Positions 1-9,216 of a stretch of 53,562 nt of DNA are shown piece by piece. Positions within the stretch are counted from its first letter, which is position 1. Every line of letters begins with the position of its first letter. The DNA is from Ruminococcus sp. (GTDB taxonomy: Bacteria; Bacillota; Clostridia; Oscillospirales; Ruminococcaceae), in NCBI GenBank assembly GCA_015066745.1, contig SVNW01000018.1:1-53562 (forward strand). Direction: 5' to 3'. A model generated the notes under the pieces. It saw only the letters and a program-made list of their open reading frames with translations. It did no database searches and was not told where the DNA came from. The position numbers and the translations under genes were made by a program.

Positions 1-57
1 TTCTTCAAGATGTAGTTTCACTATATTCTCTCTGAAGTCATCATCATATCTGTTCAT
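1..57 (-). CDS. IS3-type transposase orfA, N-terminus only (cut by window edge)
   Basis: The reverse strand starts an ORF with ATG at 57 that runs off the window. The 19 visible residues begin MNRYDDDFRENIVKLHLEE, which is the typical opening of the helix-turn-helix OrfA protein of IS3-family elements. An AAAGGA ribosome-binding site lies about 9 bases upstream. Only the first helix of the DNA-binding domain is visible, so completeness and the exact IS subgroup cannot be judged. It suggests a mobile element immediately downstream of the polysaccharide operon. Family assignment is from recognition of the N-terminus alone. Confidence 0.6.
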   Translation of the reverse strand, partial: MNRYDDDFRENIVKLHLEE

Positions 58-70
58 TATTTTGATCCTT

Positions 71-205
71 TCAACTTGATTTCAGGAACTTAGTACGTCC
101 TGTTACCATTCTATTATACCACAACATAGACATACCAGTTCTACATTGATATATATGTTTCCTTAATAATAAGTTTATTAACTCATCATCAACTTTTACT
201 TCCAT
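71..205 (-). CDS. Small ORF (44 aa) upstream of the transposase, function unknown
   Basis: An ATG at 205 is preceded by GGAGGAT at good spacing, and the frame stays open for 44 codons to TGA at 71-73. The protein begins MEVKVDDELINLLLRKH and has a basic C-terminal half (YNRMVTGRTKFLKSS). Its stop lies beside the Shine-Dalgarno of the transposase ORF, so the two could be translated in series. I do not recognise a family. It could be an accessory small protein of the insertion element, a decayed gene end, or chance. The good ribosome-binding site and tight coupling are the only support. Confidence 0.35.
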   Translation of the reverse strand: MEVKVDDELINLLLRKHIYQCRTGMSMLWYNRMVTGRTKFLKSS

Positions 206-248
206 GTTTTATCCTCCATTGTAATTAATAAATCTAAATTTATATCAA

Positions 249-1493
249 TTACAAATCAAATATTTTATTTATATTAATGGATTTTACCCCATTAAATTCA
301 TCATAATCAACAGGGGTATGAACACAACACATAACGATTATATCTGCTTTTTTTGCTGTTTCAAATTCTTGCGAAGAGAGTTCTTTTAATAGCCTTTTAG
401 ATGATTTAAGAACTATATTTATATTTACAGTTTTTAACTTTTCTATAAAATACTTTGCCACTGAATCATTACATTTAAGAACAACAAATGATTTATTTTT
501 ATTTTTTTCAATAAATTTATTAAATCTGTTTTCATTAATTTGATCATAACAAAGTTTCTCATAAAAATTTTTAGCATTAGTATTCCATAAAAGTAAATTT
601 GAATTATTAATATTATTTTTAAAATTATATGCTTCTGCATACAATTCTAAAAAATTAGGAGATTTTTCTGCATATCGCCACCATACCCTAATATTTTCCA
701 AAAATATATCATCAGATTCTTCAGGATATGCATAATGCCACGGTTTTATAAATTTACCATATTTGCTAGTCGCCCCAAACTCCATATAATGTCTTACAAT
801 TTTTTTCATACTAATATTCATTTCATCCGTATATTCTTTATAAAGAGTATCAAACCCAACATTATAATTATAATCGAAAGGATAAAAGTAAGAAATTTCA
901 CCATTACATAATGTATAATTAAGAAGCTCTTCTTCTAAGCGAGTCTGTATATGATTTTCTAAATACTTTTTATATGTATCAATAGTAACATTAGTATTTC
1001 TTAATTCTTTTAAATTAATCAACATAAACCCAGAATTGATATAATAACACTCAACCGAATCTTTTTTTTTCTCTATATAATAATTTCTAAAAGCATTTCC
1101 ACCTCTACAGCCAATAAAACAACAATTCTCAGGGAATTTAGTATCATAAGCCTCTTTTAAACTTCCATCAACAACCATATCTACATCCATAAAAAGAATT
1201 CTATCTAAATCATTTGGTAAAATCATATGAGGTATAATTTTACAATACAATTCAGAAGGATATCTCTTAGTTACTTTAAAACATTCAAATTCCACACAAT
1301 CATGATATACAAAATATGCTTTTGAGCCTTTAGAATTTATAAACATACTTAAATCTTTTATAATTTCTTCCTTGAGTTCTCTGTAAACGAAATAAAAATT
1401 AAATTTCTGATTAAAATGATTAATAATCAAACTAGTTACAAGAACATATGCATATTTTGAAAATTTAGAATCTATTATCATCATTATATTCAT
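249..1493 (-). CDS. Glycosyltransferase family 8 protein
   Basis: Probable retaining sugar transferase (GT8, LgtC/GspA type) of the surface-polysaccharide operon, 414 aa, cytoplasmic. The GT8 fold is seen in the N-terminal 300 residues: the metal-binding DxD sits in LFMDVDMVVDG (about residues 99-109), followed by the typical INSGFMLINLKEL block and a HYMEFGATSKYGKFIKPWHY segment. The last 90 residues form a separate small alpha/beta region of unknown role that is not part of a minimal GT8. The start overlaps the upstream stop by one base (TAATG), implying translational coupling. It is the last gene of the operon; I see no clear hairpin terminator after it. Donor and acceptor cannot be read from sequence. 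Confidence 0.85.
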   Translation of the reverse strand: MNIMMIIDSKFSKYAYVLVTSLIINHFNQKFNFYFVYRELKEEIIKDLSMFINSKGSKAYFVYHDCVEFECFKVTKRYPSELYCKIIPHMILPNDLDRILFMDVDMVVDGSLKEAYDTKFPENCCFIGCRGGNAFRNYYIEKKKDSVECYYINSGFMLINLKELRNTNVTIDTYKKYLENHIQTRLEEELLNYTLCNGEISYFYPFDYNYNVGFDTLYKEYTDEMNISMKKIVRHYMEFGATSKYGKFIKPWHYAYPEESDDIFLENIRVWWRYAEKSPNFLELYAEAYNFKNNINNSNLLLWNTNAKNFYEKLCYDQINENRFNKFIEKNKNKSFVVLKCNDSVAKYFIEKLKTVNINIVLKSSKRLLKELSSQEFETAKKADIIVMCCVHTPVDYDEFNGVKSININKIFDL

Positions 1494-4183
1494 TATACAA
1501 ATTCCTCACCAATCTTAATATACTCAAACGAAATATAAGCATCTTCGCCCTGTAATTGAGCAGCACCTATCATAAACTCATCATATAAATCAGCATCTGG
1601 TGTAAAAACAATCTCTTTTTCAATCCATTTTCCACACATATCCGGATTAACTTTGTGAGAATATATAACATTATAAATATTACTTCCAGAATCTTTTACA
1701 TGGAAATTATAAACCTTATCATTTGTCCTAATCATAAACTTAATTTTAAGCACATATTTTATACCAGATTTAAGTTTATCCTGTAAACTCAATGTAGCAT
1801 ATTTCCCTGTCGAAGGTTTAACTTGTCTTGTTATCAATACAGTTTTATCATTTATAATATGCTCTTCCCATACATTTCTGTCAAATGAAAATTTATGCAT
1901 TTGAGATGAAGTATTCAAAATAAAACTTTTATCAGAATCAGGATATACTCCATGATTTGGCTTTAAAGCATAATCTACTGCATCATCAAAAGACATTTTA
2001 TTTATCGATTTATAAAATAAGTCTCTTTTTGGCGAAGCATAATTTTTGTTATTTGAAGTAAATCCATTTCCACTCAACCATTCATAAGGAACTTGTTTCA
2101 TAAGCCCAATATCACTTTCAGAAAGTGAATCAACAAAAACCTTCCCCTTTTCGTTATTTATTATCAAAGCTGATACTCCACTTTCAAATTTTTGAGCAGA
2201 ATCTTTCTTATCTATCCACCAAAAATCTCCCATTGTTATATCTCCATAACGCTTAGAAGCCTGAAAATTACAATTTTCACAATGAGAAGAACACATTGTA
2301 TGATTATGATAAGCTCTTTGATAATTATCTTCCTTTGCACCTCTTCGCACTACTTCCTGTTCATTTGATTTAAACTTGATAGTAGTACAATCCCAATTTT
2401 GTGATGTCGATTTATATCTGAACTCATAATCATTAATTTCAGCACCATCGCATTTTTTCAGCGAATCAATATAACTTTTAAAAAATTTTTCTGAAGGAGC
2501 ATGGCTACACAACAAATCAACCATTACAAGATTATCATAATCCTTATCCAGAAATTTTCTCAACCCTGCAATCTGACATGGACATCCTGTAAATAAAACA
2601 AACCTTCCTGTATCAAGAACTGACTTTACTTTTCTTAATATTCCATTTCCCAAGAAACTCTGAAGATACTTAGATTTACGAAGTTTTGGCATATCTGATT
2701 CATTTTCAATCATTATATGCTCAACTGAAAAGTCATCTCTCCATGCTGCACCAACAACTACACCATTGCGCTTAAATGCTTCATTTGCCATTACAGAAAA
2801 CGCACCACCACTTGAACTTTTCTGAACTATATCTTTATCAGCAGCAATAAATTCGTAACAATCAGGAGTTTCTGTATTTAAATTCATCGGTTTTTCAAGT
2901 ACAGGACATTTCTTAGAACACAATCCACAATCTACACATTTTTCATTATCTATTGTGGCACGATAATATCCGTACTCGTCTGATTGTAAACTTAATGCCC
3001 ACTTAGGACATATGCTTACACACGCACCACAACCTACACATTTATTTTTTGCCAACTTAGATGTTATTGCATTGTCATTTGATTTTAGTATAATTGACTC
3101 CATTTTTTCTTTCGGTGTTTCAATTGCATTCTTAAACCACTCTATAGTACGTTTAGCTTCCCTTTCTATTATTGAATTCACTTCAATATAATCAATATCC
3201 TCAAAATACTTGATATCACGCGGAATATTATTAACATCCGTTACAAGTCTGTTCATAATATTCAATCTACCAAGTAAATCTACAAATCTTTCATATCCTC
3301 TTCTATGATTTGCAATTGACATAAATGGTTTATTAAATATAATCGAGAAAGCTGATCCATGAAAACTATCTGTAATTACATACTTTGCATTCATAAATGC
3401 CTTTAGAAAATCTTCAGTACTAACATTTGAAAGTGTACCCGGAATATTTAATGCTTTATTATTTTGATCCCATACTTTTTGTACTCCATCAAGAATATTT
3501 ACTGTTTTTATACCTAATGTTTCCGCATAATAAAGAATAGCTTCTCTTTTTTCAGGAGTAGGATCAAGTATATATGTCAGTAAATAAGGTTCTTTTTCGT
3601 CAAAGCTTGACTCGTTTGCCAGTTGTTCATAATATTTTTTGTCTATACAAAAAACTGGTTCAAACACAAGATCGCCTTTTATTCCATAGTTCTCTCTTAA
3701 AATATCAACGTCAAATTGTTCGCGTACAGAAATAGCACTGTAACGTTGTAAATGCTTTCGAACATTCCCTTTTGCAGAATCAGGAGTTTTATCTGTCTTA
3801 TGACCAAATGAAGTTGCAAAACTAATAAGTTTCTTATTACTATCCGCAAAAGGAAGATACATATTTTCATGAAAAGAAATATTATAATTCCATATCTGAT
3901 CAGAACCTGCACAAAAACAATCACATATATTATTTAGTGTTTGCAACTCTGCATATGGCAAAGGTAGCGTTATATCATCTGCATCATAATATTTTTTTAT
4001 GAAATCAGTATTATGCCCTGTTGTGATTTCCGGATCATCTGGTTTAGCATTAGGTTTTTGTATCATGAGCACTTCCTTACCGAATCCCTTAAGAATTGTA
4101 TATTCAGCATATCCATTCAAAAGAGAACCATAGTTTGCACCATACCAAAATCCAACTATTCCAACGTCATAATGTTCCTTCAT
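1493..4183 (-). CDS. Polysaccharide pyruvyltransferase / ferredoxin / F420-hydrogenase beta-subunit fusion
   Basis: A three-part 896-aa protein. Residues 1-370 are a polysaccharide pyruvyltransferase domain (opening VGIVGFWYGANYGS, CAGSDQIWN near 90-98, ITDSFHGSAF near 270), which transfers pyruvate from PEP to glycans in known members. Residues about 378-432 carry two 4Fe-4S ferredoxin motifs (CVGCGACVSICP and CVDCGLCSKKCP). Residues about 445-740 match the coenzyme F420 hydrogenase/dehydrogenase beta-subunit domain (SSSGGAF, FTGCPCQIAGL, GDITMGDFWW). The last 110 residues look like a beta-sandwich, carbohydrate-binding-like module (inference). The GGAGGAG site before the ATG at 4183 fixes the start. 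The redox part hints at a flavin/Fe-S modification coupled to pyruvylation; its substrate is unknown. Confidence 0.85.
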   Translation of the reverse strand: MKEHYDVGIVGFWYGANYGSLLNGYAEYTILKGFGKEVLMIQKPNAKPDDPEITTGHNTDFIKKYYDADDITLPLPYAELQTLNNICDCFCAGSDQIWNYNISFHENMYLPFADSNKKLISFATSFGHKTDKTPDSAKGNVRKHLQRYSAISVREQFDVDILRENYGIKGDLVFEPVFCIDKKYYEQLANESSFDEKEPYLLTYILDPTPEKREAILYYAETLGIKTVNILDGVQKVWDQNNKALNIPGTLSNVSTEDFLKAFMNAKYVITDSFHGSAFSIIFNKPFMSIANHRRGYERFVDLLGRLNIMNRLVTDVNNIPRDIKYFEDIDYIEVNSIIEREAKRTIEWFKNAIETPKEKMESIILKSNDNAITSKLAKNKCVGCGACVSICPKWALSLQSDEYGYYRATIDNEKCVDCGLCSKKCPVLEKPMNLNTETPDCYEFIAADKDIVQKSSSGGAFSVMANEAFKRNGVVVGAAWRDDFSVEHIMIENESDMPKLRKSKYLQSFLGNGILRKVKSVLDTGRFVLFTGCPCQIAGLRKFLDKDYDNLVMVDLLCSHAPSEKFFKSYIDSLKKCDGAEINDYEFRYKSTSQNWDCTTIKFKSNEQEVVRRGAKEDNYQRAYHNHTMCSSHCENCNFQASKRYGDITMGDFWWIDKKDSAQKFESGVSALIINNEKGKVFVDSLSESDIGLMKQVPYEWLSGNGFTSNNKNYASPKRDLFYKSINKMSFDDAVDYALKPNHGVYPDSDKSFILNTSSQMHKFSFDRNVWEEHIINDKTVLITRQVKPSTGKYATLSLQDKLKSGIKYVLKIKFMIRTNDKVYNFHVKDSGSNIYNVIYSHKVNPDMCGKWIEKEIVFTPDADLYDEFMIGAAQLQGEDAYISFEYIKIGEEFV

Positions 4184-4224
4184 AACTCTTACTCCTCCAT
4201 AATCCGCTGAAACCCAGTAGCAGA

Positions 4225-7200
4225 TTACTCTGCTACTGCGCTTTCAACTACTTCTTCATCCTGCGCTACTTTCCCAATAACATTTTCAGGACATAACTCA
4301 TTATTAAAAATAAATCCATCATTTATTTTACTAAACTCAATATTCTTACCTATCGCACGAGTATTCATAAATACAATCTCATAAGTATAACCACAATGAA
4401 TTTCAGGATATTTTGCAAAGAAACCAATAGAATTATCTTCTGTATAAACAGAAATCATATCAGCCACACCAACTGCACCCTTAGCCCAATCAGTCTGGTG
4501 TATATGCATCTTATATTCACCTGTTTCATTATGCCATGTACCTGATACAGTTAATATATCAGAAACAGCCGCTCCAAGATTATTCAAACGTACAAAACGT
4601 ATTTCTGCATAAATATCACTATAAGGAAAATCTCCAAGTGTAAGCTTGAAAAGCTTTGCTCCTGAATCTCCAAGAATTGAATCATATTCACTCTTATAGA
4701 TAACCTTACCTGCATATTTAACAGCATTTTCTTCCTTCATTTTTCTAATCTTGTATTCAAGTTTTTCTTTTTCCTCATTTACAGAATCAAGCTCTTTCTG
4801 AAGCCCGTAAATAACATTTCGATTAGTAGGAGTATTATCTCCACCGTTTACGCATTCCTTAAGGAAATCATTTTCTTTTATCAAGCGTCGGTACTCATCC
4901 ATTGTAAGTGTGATTTTTTCATCTGAATTATTAATACCATACACACTCTGCATCTCTTCCCAATGCATTTTCATAGTCACAAGACCATTGTGATATTCCC
5001 AATATTCATTAAGCATTTCAGGATTATCAACAAAATACATAATCTTACTAAGCAGATCATTTTCATTTCCTGCTTCGAACTTAAATAAAGGACTTTCGGA
5101 AAGTTCAGAAGGACCTCCGGCAGAACTTGCAAGAACAGGAATACCATAAGCAACAGATTCAATTGCTATCTGAGGAAGATTATCTTCCCATAAAACCGGA
5201 ACAAGACTAAGATTACAGCCATCAAATATCTTTGGTAAATCATTATGTGTATATCCAACATATACTTTTACAGATCTGAAAGCAGTCAGCATATCATATA
5301 TATCTGCATGCTCTTCCTGTCTTACCGTAAAGACAAGATCAATCTGTGAAGCATACTTCTCTTCCATTTTTGAAAGTGCTTCAAGTAAAAATGGATATCC
5401 TTTTTCCTCGTAATTGATGTCATTACCAAGAAATACTATCTTAATACCATTCTCAGCAGGATATGCTGAATAACCCAACTGTTTCTTTGCAACATTTGTA
5501 CCAATATATGATACTTTCATTTTTGATGTATCAAAACCGTTATCTTCAGCTATTTCATAAACTCTCTTAGAAACAGCAAGAATCTCATCACAGTTTTTAT
5601 TTATCTTTGCAATAGCGGTTTTACTAAATTCGAGAATATGATCAGCATCTGTATCTTCATCTAGTCTTTCAAGATTAAATGCTTTTATGAATCTTGTTTT
5701 TGAGAAACATTTTTTATGTTCATTCCCAAATAAACCACGTTCATATGTAGCGTCTGCAATATCTCTTCTGATTTTCTTTCTTGTACATTTCATACAGTCT
5801 TCTCCGGTATGATTAGCAGTACAATTACAATGCTTATATCTATCATAGTAGAAACCATGCACACACATCGGAACGTAATTATGTATAGAAAAAATAAATC
5901 TGGTATCAGGATATTCTTCTTTCAAATCAAGTACATCAAGAGATAGACCCTCAATATTATTAAAATGAACTGCTTCAAAAGGACCATACAAGCTCAAAAA
6001 CTTATTAAAAATGTCTTTTAGTTGTTTACTTTCTATTGCAGCAGATGGATTTACAAAAAGATTTGACTGTTCAGCAGGAACTGTTGAATTAACAATTTCA
6101 TACTGGTGAACATTCTTATTATGACTTCCAATCTTACGAACATAAGTTTGAAGAGAAGTTGCATCATATGCAAAACCACTGCTTATAACATAAATATTGA
6201 TTTCCGGATTTTTTTCAAGAATTTCATTTATCAAATTACGACAATATACCGTTACTCCGCCACCTGCGTTCCACGGATTGTCATATGGAACCCAATTATA
6301 AATTAATATCTTTGGACCTTTCGCACGAATACTGTTTATTGGCGAAAGAGCCGAATAATATTTTTTCTGGTCAGCCTGATTAAAATTATCTTTAAAAATA
6401 TCAATATCAAAACGTTTCATAAGAGCGGATGCATATTCACTTATCTGTTCTGCATTTGCCTCTGTATCAAAATCAGCCAATGCACCAGTATAATACATAA
6501 GCGCTCTTGCATAAGCGCACTTTATTGTAGACTCATCACGCACATTATACTTTTCTAAAACATCAAAGTTATCAAGCATTCTTACAAATGGAAGTGAAGC
6601 ATCTTTTTGTAAGTTTGATGATGATGTAGGATTAGTTTTTCTATAATAATAATAAGGTGTACTTGTCCACATAATACTTTCAGCAGCACACAACGTTTCA
6701 TAATAAAATGGGTTATCTACCCAACCTCCGCCCTTTGCTGCGATAAAACTAATATTATTTTTAGTAATAAATTCATTCCTGTATATCGCACTCCATACAG
6801 AAGGATGTCCCCATGAAAACTGTCCGTTTTCAGATAAAGTAAATGGTTCTTTTGAATCAGGAATACCTGCTCTTTCCTGATTAACATCAGCTTTAGGTAA
6901 ATTTACACCATCCTCATAATAATCCCAAAAATTACCTTTTACAACATCAACTGTTCCTTCCAATGTTAATTCATAAAGTTCTTCAAACATATTTTTTGAA
7001 ATAAAATCATCACTTTCAACAATTGCAATATATTCACCCTTTGCTGCCTTTAATCCAGCATTCATAGAATCACCGTAACCAGAATTCTTTTTATCTATAA
7101 CAATAATACGTGAATCTATTGCAGCGTACATCTTGATAATTTCTAATGAATTATCTGTACTTCCATCATTTATACAAATGATTTCTATATCATCCATTGT

Positions 7201-7308
7201 CTGTGCAATAATACTATCTAAACATTTAGGTAAATATTTTGCTACATTACATATAGGAACCAGTACTGAAATTACCGGAGCGGTAGATTTTTTTTCTTTA
7301 TCTGACAT
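4225..7308 (-). CDS. Bifunctional GT2-GT4 glycosyltransferase with C-terminal accessory module
   Basis: About 1027 aa. Residues near 12-300 form a GT2 domain (ISVLVPICNVAKYL, INDGSTDN, VESDDF as the DxD region). Residues about 340-810 form a GT4 domain with KILIYNWVPYDNPWNAGGG at its start and a sugar-nucleotide site with EDNLPQIAIES and PVLASSAGGPSEL. A cysteine-rich insert (CNCTANHTGEDCMKC) sits near residue 500 and could bind a metal. A short coiled coil (near 850-880) joins a C-terminal beta-rich module of about 120 residues. The ATG at 7323 lies inside the Shine-Dalgarno, so the ATG at 7308, 7 bases after GGAGGAG, is the likely start. Two transferases in one chain suggest successive additions to the same glycan. 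Confidence 0.85.
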   Translation of the reverse strand: MSDKEKKSTAPVISVLVPICNVAKYLPKCLDSIIAQTMDDIEIICINDGSTDNSLEIIKMYAAIDSRIIVIDKKNSGYGDSMNAGLKAAKGEYIAIVESDDFISKNMFEELYELTLEGTVDVVKGNFWDYYEDGVNLPKADVNQERAGIPDSKEPFTLSENGQFSWGHPSVWSAIYRNEFITKNNISFIAAKGGGWVDNPFYYETLCAAESIMWTSTPYYYYRKTNPTSSSNLQKDASLPFVRMLDNFDVLEKYNVRDESTIKCAYARALMYYTGALADFDTEANAEQISEYASALMKRFDIDIFKDNFNQADQKKYYSALSPINSIRAKGPKILIYNWVPYDNPWNAGGGVTVYCRNLINEILEKNPEINIYVISSGFAYDATSLQTYVRKIGSHNKNVHQYEIVNSTVPAEQSNLFVNPSAAIESKQLKDIFNKFLSLYGPFEAVHFNNIEGLSLDVLDLKEEYPDTRFIFSIHNYVPMCVHGFYYDRYKHCNCTANHTGEDCMKCTRKKIRRDIADATYERGLFGNEHKKCFSKTRFIKAFNLERLDEDTDADHILEFSKTAIAKINKNCDEILAVSKRVYEIAEDNGFDTSKMKVSYIGTNVAKKQLGYSAYPAENGIKIVFLGNDINYEEKGYPFLLEALSKMEEKYASQIDLVFTVRQEEHADIYDMLTAFRSVKVYVGYTHNDLPKIFDGCNLSLVPVLWEDNLPQIAIESVAYGIPVLASSAGGPSELSESPLFKFEAGNENDLLSKIMYFVDNPEMLNEYWEYHNGLVTMKMHWEEMQSVYGINNSDEKITLTMDEYRRLIKENDFLKECVNGGDNTPTNRNVIYGLQKELDSVNEEKEKLEYKIRKMKEENAVKYAGKVIYKSEYDSILGDSGAKLFKLTLGDFPYSDIYAEIRFVRLNNLGAAVSDILTVSGTWHNETGEYKMHIHQTDWAKGAVGVADMISVYTEDNSIGFFAKYPEIHCGYTYEIVFMNTRAIGKNIEFSKINDGFIFNNELCPENVIGKVAQDEEVVESAVAE

Positions 7309-7356
7309 ATAATTCTCCTCCATATATTACATACCATTTTTATTTTTTACCTGACA

Positions 7357-9216
7357 TTATTTATGCGATTTTACTTTCTTTTTTGTAATATCAGCTTTAA
7401 CATCTTTTCGTTCTTCAATATTAAGATACTTATTCCAAAAATCGATCTTCATTAAGTTTCTTCCTTCTGTCTTGAAATTAGAAACAGCCGAATCATAGTT
7501 AGCATTTACAAACGAACAAAGCTTGTTAAGTCTCTTTACACATTTCTTCGCTTCACTCGCATCTCTCTTTGTAACAAATCCTTTTCTGCTTGAAAAGTCA
7601 TAGTTTAAAACTGTATTGGTTCTGTAAACAGAGGACTGCTGAGCGCCTACTGTTGGTACAATATTATATTCACGTACAGGTTTTAAATACGTTCCGTTAA
7701 TAGTATAATGATTGATTATACGTGATTTCATACCTGTAGCAGGTACTGCCCTGACAGATTCTTCATACAGCGGATACAAAAACTGAACATTCTCTTTCAT
7801 ATCATCAATATATTGTAGTTTATACCCTTCTGACATAATCTCTTTATGCAGTTTTTCTCCATCCTGTGACTGTAACCACGAAGCACCCTTGAAGAAATCT
7901 TCTACACCCTTCATAAGAAGATGTGCGTTTTTATATCTGTAAAGTCTTACTTCATCCATAACCTGAGTTTTAAGTAAGTTTATAAACTCGCCCTTAGGCA
8001 TAACCATATTATGAAGAGAGTTATCGATCAGTCTGTTTCTGAGAATATAATAATACAGGAATGATGAATACTTATTTTCAAAAGCTTCATGCCATACACA
8101 GATACCATTCATAAGAATAAGATGTTTCATATTTCTTAAACCGTATTCAACATCATCACCTCTTATAAATATAGGCATCGGCAGATTGTCATCTCTTACT
8201 ATACTTGCAGGGAAAACACAGTACCACCATGCATTAAACTGCGCTCTTTCTTCAAACTCGTTAAAGAGACAAGCATCCAGGTCACGAAGATCAAGACCAT
8301 GCTTAAGAGAAATAAGATTTCCTCCGTTCCAAACCGCACCCGATTCAACCTGGAAATACTGACGATCCATTCTTAACATAGCACCGCCTATAAATGCTTC
8401 ATCGTACTGATCCTTTATACATGTCAAAATAGTACAGGTTCTGAAAATAGATTCGGGTTCTATACAAAGATCATCGTCCATAACAAGAATATGCGTAATT
8501 CCTCTTTTTTCACGTTCATTTTTTATTTCTATCATTCCTCTGGTGAATCCGCCTGCACCACCGACATTCTTGTTCTGAACTATATGTATCTTATCAGAAG
8601 ATAACTTTTTAATATCCAAGGTGTGAGCGTTATCAGAAACAAATACTTCTAACTTATCAAATAAAAATGAATCCTTATTGCATAAAAATTTGCTGTTTAA
8701 TAACTGAAGATTTGATTCAACAAACTTTTCTCTTTTAAATGTACATATATCGATAGCTATTTTTACTTTTTTAGTCGGTACAAAATCTGTTGAATAATGT
8801 GCTCCGTAAAATACAGATATACCTTCTACACCACTTATAGAAAAACAATATACACCATTTACTGCAGATGTTTTAAACTGAAGTGAAAATTCCTTTGGCT
8901 CATCAGTTGAAACACAAAGATGCTCACCGCAGTACTCAGTATGAATAGTATTGCCTACCTTTTCTTTACGTAATAAAGTTACTCTTACATAACCTTTTAC
9001 TTTCAAATTTAAAAATATATTTTTTACATCTGTATATTTAAACCATTTTTCGGCAGAAAAACTATTAAAATATGTATCAAAATTTACGGTTGCACCCGGA
9101 TGAATGTCTATCCAGTCATTGCACCATGAAAAATAAACATCCGATGTACGTCTGAAATACATACTTTCTTCTGTACAGGTATCTGTTGATGGTAAAATAA
9201 TATTCTGTAACTTCAT
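7357..9216 (-). CDS. GlfT2-like galactofuranosyltransferase (copy 2)
   Basis: 619-aa GT2-type enzyme resembling GlfT1/GlfT2, which add galactofuranose from UDP-Galf to galactan in mycobacteria. A beta-rich N-terminal domain of about 150 residues (containing NFDTYFNSF) precedes the catalytic domain (IAIDICTFKRE, NKNVGGAGGFTRGM, VMDDDLCIEPESI with the metal-binding DDD, FIRGDDVEYGLRN, and ICVWHEAF with the histidine next to the catalytic region). The C-terminal 200 residues are helical. It overlaps the upstream paralog by 4 bases (ATGA) and has AAGGAG 5 bases before the ATG. It sits next to glf, which makes the Galf donor. Linkage specificity cannot be told. Confidence 0.88.
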   Translation of the reverse strand: MKLQNIILPSTDTCTEESMYFRRTSDVYFSWCNDWIDIHPGATVNFDTYFNSFSAEKWFKYTDVKNIFLNLKVKGYVRVTLLRKEKVGNTIHTEYCGEHLCVSTDEPKEFSLQFKTSAVNGVYCFSISGVEGISVFYGAHYSTDFVPTKKVKIAIDICTFKREKFVESNLQLLNSKFLCNKDSFLFDKLEVFVSDNAHTLDIKKLSSDKIHIVQNKNVGGAGGFTRGMIEIKNEREKRGITHILVMDDDLCIEPESIFRTCTILTCIKDQYDEAFIGGAMLRMDRQYFQVESGAVWNGGNLISLKHGLDLRDLDACLFNEFEERAQFNAWWYCVFPASIVRDDNLPMPIFIRGDDVEYGLRNMKHLILMNGICVWHEAFENKYSSFLYYYILRNRLIDNSLHNMVMPKGEFINLLKTQVMDEVRLYRYKNAHLLMKGVEDFFKGASWLQSQDGEKLHKEIMSEGYKLQYIDDMKENVQFLYPLYEESVRAVPATGMKSRIINHYTINGTYLKPVREYNIVPTVGAQQSSVYRTNTVLNYDFSSRKGFVTKRDASEAKKCVKRLNKLCSFVNANYDSAVSNFKTEGRNLMKIDFWNKYLNIEERKDVKADITKKKVKSHK

